64,000 nt of DNA from Streptomyces tuirus (GTDB lineage: Bacteria; Actinomycetota; Actinomycetes; Streptomycetales; Streptomycetaceae). The notes under the pieces were generated by a model. That model was not told the origin of the DNA and did no database searches. It was given only the letters and a program-made list of their open reading frames with translations. The DNA lies in contig JAGTPG010000002.1 of assembly GCA_018195615.1 (NCBI GenBank), forward strand, positions 6,441,501-6,505,500. Reading direction: 5' to 3'. The position numbers and the translations under genes were made by a program. Of this stretch, positions 36,386 to 44,613 are shown piece by piece (within the stretch, counting starts at the first letter, position 1; every line of letters starts with the position of its first letter).

Positions 36386-37371
36386 ATGAGTGCCGCAGAC
36401 ACCACCACCCCCGCCAAGGTGCCGCCACCGCGGCAGGCACCGCCACCCCCTGCCGATGAGCTGCCACGCGTGCGGCGACCGTCGGGCGGGGCCGCGATCC
36501 CCTGGCTGCTGCTCGCGCCCTGCCTGCTGGTCCTCGCGGCGGTCATGGGCTACCCGCTGGCCCGCCTGGTCACCCTGTCCTTCCAGAAGTTCGGGCAGTC
36601 CCAGCTCTGGGGCTTCCAGCCGGCCGAATCGGTCGGGTTCGACAACTTCGCCAAGGTGCTGGGCGACGGCGAGTTCTGGACCGTCGTCCTGCGCACCATC
36701 GTCTTCACGGTCGGCGCCGTCGTCTTCACCATGGTGATCGGCATGGCGATCGCCCTGCTGCTCCAGCGGGTCTCGGGCTGGCTGAAGGTGCTCATCAACA
36801 TCGTGCTGGTCGCGAGCTGGGGCATGCCCGTGATCGTGGCGACCACGGTCTTCAAGTGGCTCTTCGACTCGGACTACGGCGTCTTCAACGCGCTGCTCAG
36901 CAAGCTGCCCGGCGTGGAGATGATCGGCCACAACTGGTTCGCCAGCGGGCCCGAGGGGCTGGCCGTGATCATGCTGCTGGTGGTGTGGGGGCCGTGCCGT
37001 TCGTGGTCATCACCCTCAGCGCGGGCCTCACCCAGGTGCCGAAGGAGCTGGAGGAGGCGGCCCGTCTGGACGGGGCAGGCTCCTGGGGAGTCTTCCGCTA
37101 CGTCACCCTGCCCGTCCTCAAGCCGATCATCGTGATGCTCACGACGCTGTCGGTCATCTGGGACATGGGCGTCTTCCCCCAGGTGTTCGTCATGCGCAAC
37201 GGCCATCCCGAGCCGGAGTTCCAGGTCCTCAACACCTACTCCTACGACCGGGCGTTCGTGGTCAACGACTACGCCCAGGGCTCGGCCATCGCGCTGATCA
37301 CCGTCCTGCTGCTGCTCGGCGTGGTCGCCGTCTACATGCGGCAGATGCTGAAGATCGGAGAGGTCGAATGA
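36386..37371 (+). CDS. dasB: ABC sugar permease DasB (frameshifted)
   Basis: MalF-type permease of the chitobiose importer, ~328 residues with six membrane helices and an N-terminal Pro-rich cytosolic tail. The EAA loop is P-K-E-L-E-E-A-A-R-L-D-G-A. The frame breaks in the GGGGG run at 36987-36991; one base restores V-W-G-A-V-P-F-V-V-I-T. Its stop overlaps the dasC start (ATGA). ATG 36386 is preceded by GAGGAGCGCGCG. Confidence 0.9.
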
Positions 37372-38207
37372 GCAGTACTCTGACGGGTCGCCGGGCTCCC
37401 AAGCTCTGGTGGAACCTCCTCGGCCTCCTGGTCTTCGTCACCGCGGGCTTCCCGCTCTACTGGATGCTCAACACCGCGTTCAAGCCCGCCAAGGACGCCA
37501 TCGACCCCGACCCGAGCCTGCTGCCGACCGGCATCACCTTCGCCAACTTCGGCCGGGCGCTGGACATCGCCGACTTCTGGGGCCCAGTGGGCCGCAGCCT
37601 GGTGGTGTCGCTGGCGGTCGTCGTCATCGGCATGGTCGTCGGGCTGCTGGCCGCGCTCGCCATCTCCCGGTTCGCCTTCCGCGGCCGCAAGATCGTGATC
37701 GTGGGCATCCTCGCGGTCCAGATGGTCCCGCTGGTCGCCATGATCATCCCGGTGTTCCTGCTCCTCAACGACCTGGGCCAGTACGACCGGCTCACCGGCC
37801 TCATCATCACGTACCTGACCTTCATCCTGCCGTTCACGGTCTGGACGCTGCGGGGCTTCATCGTCAACATCCCGAAGGAACTCGAGGAGGCTGCCATGGT
37901 CGACGGCTGCTCCCGCACCGGCGCCTTCCTCCGGGTCGTCTTCCCGCTCCTGGCTCCCGGCATGGTCGCCACCTCGGTCTACGGCTTCATCCAGGCCTGG
38001 AACGAGTACCTCTACGCCCTGATGCTGCTCAGCCAGAAGAACCAGACGGCGACCATCTGGCTCAGCAACTTCACCACCAAGCACGGCACCGAATACGCCC
38101 CGATGATGGCCGGCGCCACGATGATGGCCGTGCCGATCGTCGCCCTCTTCCTCCTCGTCCAGCGCAAGATGGCCGCGGGCCTGACCGCGGGCGCCGTGAA
38201 GGGATGA
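37368..38207 (+). CDS. dasC: ABC sugar permease DasC
   Basis: MalG-type permease, 279 residues, six membrane helices, EAA loop I-P-K-E-L-E-E-A-A-M-V-D-G. It pairs with DasB as the transmembrane channel of the DasABC importer. Intact. Translation is coupled to dasB by ATGA overlap, and the hexosaminidase gene begins only nine bases after its stop, so all four belong to one operon. Confidence 0.93.
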   Translation: MSSTLTGRRAPKLWWNLLGLLVFVTAGFPLYWMLNTAFKPAKDAIDPDPSLLPTGITFANFGRALDIADFWGPVGRSLVVSLAVVVIGMVVGLLAALAISRFAFRGRKIVIVGILAVQMVPLVAMIIPVFLLLNDLGQYDRLTGLIITYLTFILPFTVWTLRGFIVNIPKELEEAAMVDGCSRTGAFLRVVFPLLAPGMVATSVYGFIQAWNEYLYALMLLSQKNQTATIWLSNFTTKHGTEYAPMMAGATMMAVPIVALFLLVQRKMAAGLTAGAVKG

Positions 38208-38216
38208 ACCCCCCCC

Positions 38217-39736
38217 ATGACGACACTCGCCAGCGGCACCGACACGCTCACCCGTGACGCCCTGACGGTCCTCCAGCCCGGCTTCACCGGCACCACCGCC
38301 CCCGACTGGCTGCTGCGCCGGCTCGGCGAGGGCCTCGCCTCCGTCGGCCTGTTCGGCCGCAACATCGCCTCGCCGGACCAACTGGCCGCCCTGACCGCAC
38401 AGCTGAGGGCCGAGCGCGACGACGTCCTCGTCGCGATCGACGAGGAGGGCGGTGACGTGACGCGCCTGGAGGTGCGGACCGGCTCCTCCTTCCCGGGCAA
38501 CCACGCCCTCGGCGCGGTCGACGACGTCGAACTGACCCGCCAGGTCGCCCACGAACTGGGCCGCCGCCTCGCGGCCTGCGGCGTGAACCTCAACTGGGCC
38601 CCCTCCGCCGATGTGAACTCCGACCCGCGCAACCCGGTGATCGGCGTCCGCTCCTTCGGCGCCGACACCGAGCTGGCCGCCCGGCACACCGCGGCCTATG
38701 TGACGGGCCTGCAGTCGGCCGGAGTCGCCGCCTGCACCAAGCACTTCCCCGGCCACGGCGACACGGCCGTCGACTCCCACCACGCCCTCCCACGCATCGA
38801 CGTCTCCGCCGAGGTGCTGACCGAGCGCGAACTGGTCCCGTTCCGCGCGGCCGTCGCCGCCGGCACCCGGGCCGTGATGAGCGCCCACATCCTGGTCCCC
38901 GCCCTGGACCCGGACCGCCCCGCCACGCTCTCCCGCCGCATCCTGACCGGTCTGCTGCGCGGCGAACTCGGCTACGACGGCCTCATCGTCACCGACGGCA
39001 TGGAGATGCGGGCCATCGCCGGCGCCTACGGCATCGAGCGCGGCAGCGTCCTCGCCGTCGCCGCCGGTGCCGACGCGATCTGCGTGGGTGGTGGCCTGGC
39101 CGACGACGCGACCGTGCTCCGGCTGCGGGACGCCCTGGTCGCGGCCGTACGCGCGGGCGATCTGCCGGAGGAACGCCTGGCCGACGCCGCGGACCGGGTA
39201 CGCGCACTGGCCCGCTGGGCGAGCACGGCGGCCGGCACACCGGCTAAGACCCGGGGCAGCGAGATCGGCCTGCACGCCGCCCGCCGCGCCCTGACGGTCA
39301 CCGTCGCCCAGGGCGGGGAACCCCGGAGAGCTTCAAGCCCCTCACCGAACCGCCCTTCGTCGCCGCCCTCACCCCCGTCGCCAACATCGCGGTCGGCGAC
39401 GAGACCCCCTGGGGTGTCGCCGCCGAGCTCGTCCACCTCCTGCCGGGCACGGTGACGGGCAGCTTCTCCGAGGACGGCACGGCGGGGGAGAGCGCCGGAC
39501 GGGCAGCCCTCCAGGCGGCCGGCCCACGCCCCATCGTCGCCGTCGTCCGCGACGAACACCGCCACCCCTGGATGGCCTCGGCCCTCGACATCCTGCTGGC
39601 CGCCCGCCCCGACACGATCGTCGTCGAGATGGGCGTCCCCCAGGCCGCCCCGCGCGGCGCCCTGCACATCGCCACCCACGGCGCGGCCCGCGTCTGCGGC
39701 CGGGCGGCGGCCGAGGTGATCACCGGCGGGTTGTAA
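38217..39736 (+). CDS. dasD: GH3 beta-N-acetylhexosaminidase, NagZ-like (frameshifted)
   Basis: About 506 residues after correction. GH3 motifs are K-H-F-P-G-H-G-D-T-A-V-D-S-H-H, carrying the NagZ-type His/Asp dyad, and the nucleophile Asp in I-V-T-D-G-M-E-M. There is no signal peptide, so it is probably cytoplasmic and splits imported GlcNAc oligomers. The frame breaks at 39321-39324 (CCCC), and the C-terminal domain continues in another frame. S. griseus has a hexosaminidase named dasD in this position; I use that symbol with reserve. Confidence 0.82.
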
Positions 39737-39766
39737 GGCTGCATTCGAATGTAGTACTTCTTATAC

Positions 39767-40015
39767 ATGAGCGAGCAGGTGCACAACAGGTTGGCCATGG
39801 TGCGCGCCGAACGGAAGGTGTCGCGCCAGAGCCTGGCCGAGGCGGTGGGAGCCCACTACCAGACCATCGGCTACATCGAGCGGGGGCAGTACAACCCGAG
39901 CCTCGACCTGGCGCTGAAGATCTCGAAGTTCTTCGGTCTGCCGGTCGAGGCCCTGTTCTCCCTCGAGCCGTTCCGGCCGCTCACGGACGAGGTCTACGGG
40001 AGGAACCAGCCATGA
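39767..40015 (+). CDS. XRE-family HTH regulator, small (YozG-like)
   Basis: 82 residues, essentially one helix-turn-helix (R-Q-S-L-A-E-A-V-G-A-H-Y-Q-T-I-G-Y-I-E-R-G) plus the family tail F-F-G-L-P-V-E-A-L-F-S-L-E. The stop overlaps the start of a four-helix membrane protein (ATGA). Such pairs are common: the regulator probably controls its own operon. No operator is obvious in the 30-base gap after the hexosaminidase. Confidence 0.88.
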   Translation: MSEQVHNRLAMVRAERKVSRQSLAEAVGAHYQTIGYIERGQYNPSLDLALKISKFFGLPVEALFSLEPFRPLTDEVYGRNQP

Positions 40016-40557
40016 CGACGACACGCCTGACCCGCTACGACCGGGCCATGCTGCGACTCATGAACGACCGCCGGGGCCAGGCCTGGCACGCCACGGCGGC
40101 GCGCCGGCGCCTGGCGGTAGCCCTGCACATCACCCTCACCGTGGCCCTCGGCGGACTGATGACCCACCTCTTCCTCGCCGAGAGCGAGCCGCTGTGGACC
40201 ATCCCCGTGATGGCGGTGCTGCTGCTTCCCTGGATGGTCGCGACCGGGGTGATCAACGGCGCGACCAGGGGCCTGCTGGAACTGCGCGCACACGTCCTGG
40301 ACGAGCGGCAGTCCGCCGAGCGCAGCCACGTCCTGGCACGCGCCCACCGCGTGACGACCCTGCTCCTGCTCGCGGCGGCGGCCGCGCTGCTGATCACGGG
40401 CGGCCTCGCGGGTGACGCCCCCAAGGCCTACGCCGCGCCCCTGCTGATCGCCGTTCTCGTCGTCCACTGGGTGATGCCGCTGTGGGTGGCCGGCCTGCGG
40501 GCCCAGGACGAGCCGGCCGAGGACGACGTCCTGGAGGCAGCGGCCCTGGGCCGCTAG
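40012..40557 (+). CDS. four-helix integral membrane protein paired with XRE regulator
   Basis: 181 residues with hydrophobic segments at about residues 34-52, 60-80, 112-132 and 140-160, and a cytosolic-looking N-terminus rich in Arg. Not recognised beyond its recurrent pairing with small XRE regulators. Its stop overlaps the stop of nagB on the other strand. Confidence 0.75.
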   Translation: MTTTRLTRYDRAMLRLMNDRRGQAWHATAARRRLAVALHITLTVALGGLMTHLFLAESEPLWTIPVMAVLLLPWMVATGVINGATRGLLELRAHVLDERQSAERSHVLARAHRVTTLLLLAAAAALLITGGLAGDAPKAYAAPLLIAVLVVHWVMPLWVAGLRAQDEPAEDDVLEAAALGR

Positions 40558-41339
40558 ATCCCCTGCCACTCCGGCTTGTTGGCGTAGGTGTGCCGGAAGT
40601 AGTCCGCCAGCTTCAGCTTCGACGCGGCGGCCTCGTCCACGACGACGGTGGCATGCGGGTGGAGCTGGAGCGCGGAGGCGGGGCACACCGCGGCGACCGG
40701 CCCTTCCACCGTCGCCGCGACCGCGTCCGCCTTGCCCTCGCCGGTGGCGAGCAGCACCAGGTGCCGGGCCTCCAGGATGGTGCCGATGCCCTGCGTGATC
40801 ACGTGGTGCGGCACCTGGTCGATGTCGCCGTCGAAGAAGCGCGCGTTGTCGATCCGGGTCTGCTCGGTGAGCGTCTTGATCCGGGTCCGTGACGCGAGCG
40901 ACGAGCACGGCTCGTTGAACCCTATGTGCCCGTCGGTCCCGATCCCGAGCAGCTGGAGGTCCACACCCCCGGCGTCCACGAGAGCCTTGTCGTACGCCTC
41001 GCACGCCCCCTGCACGTCCTGCGCCGTGCCGTCCGGCCCGGTGAACTGGTCCATCCCGATCCCGAGCGGCTCCAGCACCTCACGCCGCAGCACGGAGCGG
41101 TACGACTCCGGATGGTCGGCGGGCAGCCCCACGTACTCGTCGAGCTGGGCGATCCGCGCCCTCGCGACGTCCACGGCACCGGATCGCACCTTGGCCGCCA
41201 GCGCCTCGTACACGGGCAGCGGCGTCGAGCCGGTGGCCACGCCGAGCAGGGCGTCGGGCTTGCGCCGGAGCAGCTGAGCCATGGCCTCGGCAACGAGCTC
41301 GCCGCCCGCCTTGGCGTCCGGGACGATGACAACTTCCAC
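40554..41339 (-). CDS. nagB: glucosamine-6-phosphate deaminase
   Basis: 261 residues. NagB motifs are G-V-A-T-G-S-T-P-L-P-V-Y, L-D-E-Y-V-G-L and G-I-G-T-D-G-H-I-G-F-N-E-P. It converts GlcN-6-P to fructose-6-P and ammonia, closing the GlcNAc route. GTG 41339 (V-E-V-V-I-V-P-D) gives the standard N-terminus; the open frame extends far upstream without conservation. A dre site lies 59 bases upstream, between nagB and the divergent SIS gene, so DasR controls both or either. Confidence 0.94.
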   Translation of the reverse strand: MEVVIVPDAKAGGELVAEAMAQLLRRKPDALLGVATGSTPLPVYEALAAKVRSGAVDVARARIAQLDEYVGLPADHPESYRSVLRREVLEPLGIGMDQFTGPDGTAQDVQGACEAYDKALVDAGGVDLQLLGIGTDGHIGFNEPCSSLASRTRIKTLTEQTRIDNARFFDGDIDQVPHHVITQGIGTILEARHLVLLATGEGKADAVAATVEGPVAAVCPASALQLHPHATVVVDEAAASKLKLADYFRHTYANKPEWQGI

Positions 41340-41397
41340 GCTGGGCCTGCCGATCTGAGAGGAGTGCTCACCTGGGACCGGACCCGGGAGCGGATCG

Positions 41398-41413
41398 TGT
41401 GGTTTAGACCAAT
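41398..41413. promoter_or_regulatory. DasR operator (dre) between nagB and the SIS gene
   Basis: TGTGGTTTAGACCAAT; 12 of 16 positions agree with ACTGGTCTAGACCACT and the TAGACCA half is perfect. It lies 59 bases before nagB and 176 bases before the SIS-domain gene. Confidence 0.78.
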
Positions 41414-41588
41414 CTAACAGAGCGGGGGCGTCACTCCCAGGGTGAACGCAGCCGCTCCCGGACAGGTGGCAGCGGTGTGCCGACCAGGTCTCCCACAGGT
41501 GAACAGCACCGGTCCCGCCTGGGCGTTCCGCGGCCCGGGGGAGTGGAATGGGACCCGCACATCTGCCCGCGCCCGCAAGGAGCCCGTC

Positions 41589-42659
41589 ATGACCGCCGCC
41601 GCACCGGATCTCCGCAACGAGCTTCCGGGTCGGATCATGGCCCGTGAGATGGCCGAACAGCCCGCCGTCCTGCGCCGGATCCTGGCCGACGGCGCCCACG
41701 CCATCCAGGACGTGGCACGGAAGATCGCCGCCCGGACTCCCCGCTTCGTCCTGCTGACCGCCCGCGGCACCTCCGACAACGCCGCCCTCTACGCCAAGTA
41801 CCTCCTTGAGATCCGGCTCGGCCTGCCCTGCGGGCTCACCTCGATGTCCACCACCACGGCCTACGGCGCCCGGCCCGACCTGACCGACGTGCTCGTCGTC
41901 ACTGTCAGCCAGTCCGGCGGCTCCCCGGACCTGGTCGCCTCGACCCGGGCCGCCCGCGAGGCCGGCGCGATCACGCTCGCCGTCACCAACAACCCGGACT
42001 CCCCGCTCGCCGGCGTCTCCGAGTACCACATCGACATCATGGCCGGACCGGAGAAGGCCCTCCCCGCCACCAAGACCTACACCGCCTCCCTCCTCGCGCT
42101 CTACCTGTTCGTCGAAGGCCTGCGCGGTGGCGACGGAGCGCCCGCGCACGCGCTGCCGGACCTCGCCGAGCAACTGCTCGCCCGGCAGGACGAGGTGCGC
42201 GCCCTCGCCGCGCGCTACCGCTTCGCCGAGCGCATGGTGATCACGTCACGCGGCTACGGCTACCCCACGGCCAAGGAGGCCGCCCTGAAGCTGATGGAGA
42301 CCAGCTACATCCCCGCTCTTTCCTACTCGGGCGCCGATCTGCTGCACGGACCGCTCGCCATGGTCGACAACGTCTCCCCGGTCATCGCCGTGGTCACCGA
42401 CGGCAAGGGCGGCGAAGCGCTCCAGCCCGTCCTCGACCGGCTGCGCGGCCGCGGCGCCGACCTGGTCGTCATCGGACCGAGGAGCCAGGTCGAGCAGGCC
42501 TCGGCCGGCTTCGTCCTGCCGACGGACGACGTGGCCGAAGAGCTCCAGCCCGTCCTCGAGATCATCCCCCTCCAGCTCCTGGCCTACGAGGTCACCATCG
42601 CCCGCGGCCAGGACCCGGACGCGCCTCGGGCGTTGGCGAAGGTGACGGAGACTCGCTGA
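41589..42659 (+). CDS. SIS-domain protein, GlmS-isomerase-like (possible GlcN-6-P deaminase type II)
   Basis: 356 residues with two SIS domains (about residues 40-170 and 200-340). Motifs are T-A-R-G-T-S-D-N-A-A, S-Q-S-G-G-S-P-D and S-R-G-Y-G-Y-P-T-A-K-E-A-A-L-K. It resembles the isomerase half of GlmS without the glutaminase domain, a type often annotated as glucosamine-6-P deaminase/isomerase or sugar-P isomerase. AAGGAG lies eight bases before ATG 41589. Position next to nagB and the shared dre site tie it to amino-sugar metabolism. Confidence 0.85.
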   Translation: MTAAAPDLRNELPGRIMAREMAEQPAVLRRILADGAHAIQDVARKIAARTPRFVLLTARGTSDNAALYAKYLLEIRLGLPCGLTSMSTTTAYGARPDLTDVLVVTVSQSGGSPDLVASTRAAREAGAITLAVTNNPDSPLAGVSEYHIDIMAGPEKALPATKTYTASLLALYLFVEGLRGGDGAPAHALPDLAEQLLARQDEVRALAARYRFAERMVITSRGYGYPTAKEAALKLMETSYIPALSYSGADLLHGPLAMVDNVSPVIAVVTDGKGGEALQPVLDRLRGRGADLVVIGPRSQVEQASAGFVLPTDDVAEELQPVLEIIPLQLLAYEVTIARGQDPDAPRALAKVTETR

Positions 42660-42712
42660 GGAGCCGGGATGTCTCAGCTGCGGACCCCGGTGTCCGAGTC
42701 GCTGTCCCCTCC

Positions 42713-42773
42713 GTGAGCGAACACGCCGTCTACCTGAGCGAACACCCGTCTACGTGAGCGAACCCCCTGTCAC
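42713..42773. repeat. three tandem ~20-bp repeats at the SDR 3' end
   Basis: Units begin G/C-TGAGCGAAC and end in GTCTAC or GTCAC: 42713-42733, 42734-42753 and 42754-42773. They span the last codons and stop of the SDR gene (minus strand) and the gap after the SIS gene. No protein-coding sense was found on the plus strand. Confidence 0.7.
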
Positions 42774-43501
42774 ATCAACCCAGCTGCCCGTGATCCACCG
42801 CCCCCGTCCGACACGAGGAACGCCACCACGTCGGCGACCTCCGCCGGCGCACCCACTCCGCCCAGCGCCGATATCGCCGCGGCCTGCGCCCAGCCGTCGG
42901 CGGTCCCGCGCAGCAATCGGGCCGTGTTGTCCGTGTCGATGATCCCCGGTGCCACCGAGTTGACCGTGATGCCCCGGGGTCCCAGCACCTTGGACAGGTC
43001 CCGGGAGAGGACGTCCAGCGCGCCCTTCGTCATCGCGTAGGCCATGTTGTCCGGCATCGCCGCGGTCCGGGCCAGCCCCGAGGAGACGTTGACGACCCGT
43101 CCGCCGTCCCGCAGCCGCGTCATGCCGTGCTTGAGGATGAAGAGGGGCGCCTTCACGTTCACCGCGAAGACCTTGTCGTACTCCTGCTCCTCCAGCTCCT
43201 GGATGGGCCGGGTGTTGCCGATCCCCGCGTTGTTCACCAGGATGTCCAGCCCGTCCGCGTGCCGGTCGAACTCCGCCCACAGCGCCTCGGCGTCCCCCGG
43301 CACGCCCAGCTCCACGCCCAGCTCGAACGCCGAGCCGCCCGCCGCCTCGATCGCCGCGACCGTCTCCTTCGCCGCAGTCTCGTTCCTGCCGTAGTGGACC
43401 GCGACCCGCGCGCCGTCCCGCCCCAGCCGCTCGGCGATCCCTCGTCCGATGCCCCTGCTCGCCCCCGTGACGAGAGCCGTCCTGCCCGTGAGCACGCCCA
43501 T
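42750..43501 (-). CDS. short-chain dehydrogenase/reductase (3' frameshift)
   Basis: Rossmann SDR with T-G-A-S-R-G-I-G, the N-N-A-G motif, catalytic Ser in N-V-S-S-G and Y-A-M-T-K (YxxxK). About 250 residues after correction. As given it stops at 42770 with an abnormal tail. One base added to the C run at 42801-42805 restores G-R-W-I-T-G-S-W-V-D-V-T-G-G, the classical SDR C-terminus, with the stop at 42750. Divergent from a TetR regulator with paired operators between them. Substrate unknown. Confidence 0.86.
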
Positions 43502-43525
43502 GGCGGCGCCCCCTTCTCATTTTCC

Positions 43526-43537
43526 TAACGGTCGCTA
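43526..43537. promoter_or_regulatory. TetR-type operator 1, SDR/TetR intergenic region
   Basis: TAACGGTCGCTA, an inverted repeat with one mismatch in the arms, 25 bases before the SDR start. It shares the pattern TARCGNNCGCTA with operator 2 at 43573. Confidence 0.6.
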
Positions 43538-43572
43538 CAGAAAGACCGTACAACACCGCGCCGACATTTCTC

Positions 43573-43584
43573 TAGCGTCCGCTA
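43573..43584. promoter_or_regulatory. TetR-type operator 2, upstream of the TetR start
   Basis: TAGCG-TC-CGCTA, a perfect palindrome ending five bases before the TetR ATG. Together with operator 1 it suggests the TetR protein represses both itself and the SDR gene. Confidence 0.65.
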
Positions 43585-43588
43585 TAAA

Positions 43589-44242
43589 ATGCACCCCATG
43601 GTGAACGACGACGCCGCCGCGAAGGCCCGGGCCAAGACCAGACCCCGTGGCCGCCCCCGCTCCTTCGACCGCGAGACCGCGCTGGAGAAGGCGCTCCTGG
43701 CCTTCTGGGAGCACGGCTACGAGGCCACGTCCGTCGCCGACCTCACCCGCGTCATGGACATCGGCGCCCCCAGCCTCTACGCGGCCTTCGGCGACAAGCG
43801 CTCCCTCTTCGAGGAGGTGGTAAGCGTCTACGGCACGCGCTACGGCTCGTTCCCCGACCGCGCCCTCGCCGAGGAGCCCACCGCACGGGACGCCGTCGAG
43901 CGCACGCTGCGCGAGGCCGCCGGCGCGTACACGGAGCCCGGCCATCCGCACGGCTGTCTCGTCATCCACGCCGCCGTGAACTGCTCGACCCCCGAGGTCG
44001 AACAGTCGCTGCGGGACCGCCGCAACGCCAACATCGCCGCGTTCGAGAGCCGCATCAGAGCCGACGTCGCCGCCGGCGCGCTGCCTCCGGGCACCGACGC
44101 CGCCGCCCTGGCCCGGCACACCGGAGCGATGATCCAGGGCATGTCACAACAGGCGCGGGACGGGGCGAGCCGGGAGGAACTGGAGGCGGTCGCGGAAATT
44201 GCCATGTCCATCTGGCCCCGCACAGGAACCCACACGGGTTAG
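43589..44242 (+). CDS. TetR-family regulator
   Basis: 217 residues. A basic N-terminal arm (K-A-R-A-K-T-R-P-R-G-R-P-R) precedes an HTH (S-V-A-D-L-T-R-V-M-D-I-G-A-P-S-L-Y-A-A-F). The C-terminal domain contains H-P-H-G-C-L-V-I-H-A-A-V-N-C, typical of the YxaF/LmrA-like group that responds to small aromatics or quinones. ATG 43589 or ATG 43598. Divergent from the SDR, with operators in the 87-base gap. Confidence 0.88.
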   Translation: MHPMVNDDAAAKARAKTRPRGRPRSFDRETALEKALLAFWEHGYEATSVADLTRVMDIGAPSLYAAFGDKRSLFEEVVSVYGTRYGSFPDRALAEEPTARDAVERTLREAAGAYTEPGHPHGCLVIHAAVNCSTPEVEQSLRDRRNANIAAFESRIRADVAAGALPPGTDAAALARHTGAMIQGMSQQARDGASREELEAVAEIAMSIWPRTGTHTG

Positions 44243-44322
44243 GCTGCTCGGTGGACGCCGACGCGTCCGACGAGTCGCGGAAATAACAACAACGAACAGC
44301 CTCCAACGCATGGACACCCCCG

Positions 44323-44338
44323 AGTGGTCTAGTCCACA
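44323..44338. promoter_or_regulatory. orphan DasR operator (dre)
   Basis: AGTGGTCTAGTCCACA agrees with the dre consensus at 13 of 16 positions and contains GTGGTCTAGTCCAC, an almost perfect palindrome. It lies 81 bases after a TetR gene and ~290 bases before the PdtaS-type kinase gene. The remaining 371-base gap (44243-44613) shows no gene or other clear element. Confidence 0.78.
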
Positions 44339-44613
44339 ATGCGTGATGAGAGCGCGTGTGAAGCGCGCACCAGTCTCCGTCTTCCCCGCACAGGAAGGCG
44401 GACAGAGGAACCGAGGCTCTCTGCCCTGACTGCCCCGGATCCTCGTCCTTCGGCCGACCGGGACCGCACACCCCACGGCCGTTGCTGCTCCGGGCTGCGG
44501 TGCCGGGAGGGTTGAGGGTCCCTCTCAGGCGCCGCGGCCCGCGGGTGTTTCCGGCGCCTCTGTCCCGGCCGTACGTTTCAGAGCCGTACAAACCCCCGGG
44601 TACGCTCGCACTC

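Noticed and set aside
37332..39275. 647-codon minus-strand frame opposite dasC and the GH3 gene
   Set aside because: Shadow frame spanning two convergently supported genes.
41488..41503. Further DasR site near CCAGGTCTCCCACAGG upstream of the SIS gene
   Set aside because: Only one half matches; the second half has several mismatches, below the quality of the five reported sites.
40554..42173. 539-residue version of NagB
   Set aside because: Upstream part overlaps the SIS-domain gene in antisense and is Gly/Val/Asp-rich shadow; GTG 41339 gives the normal 261 residues.
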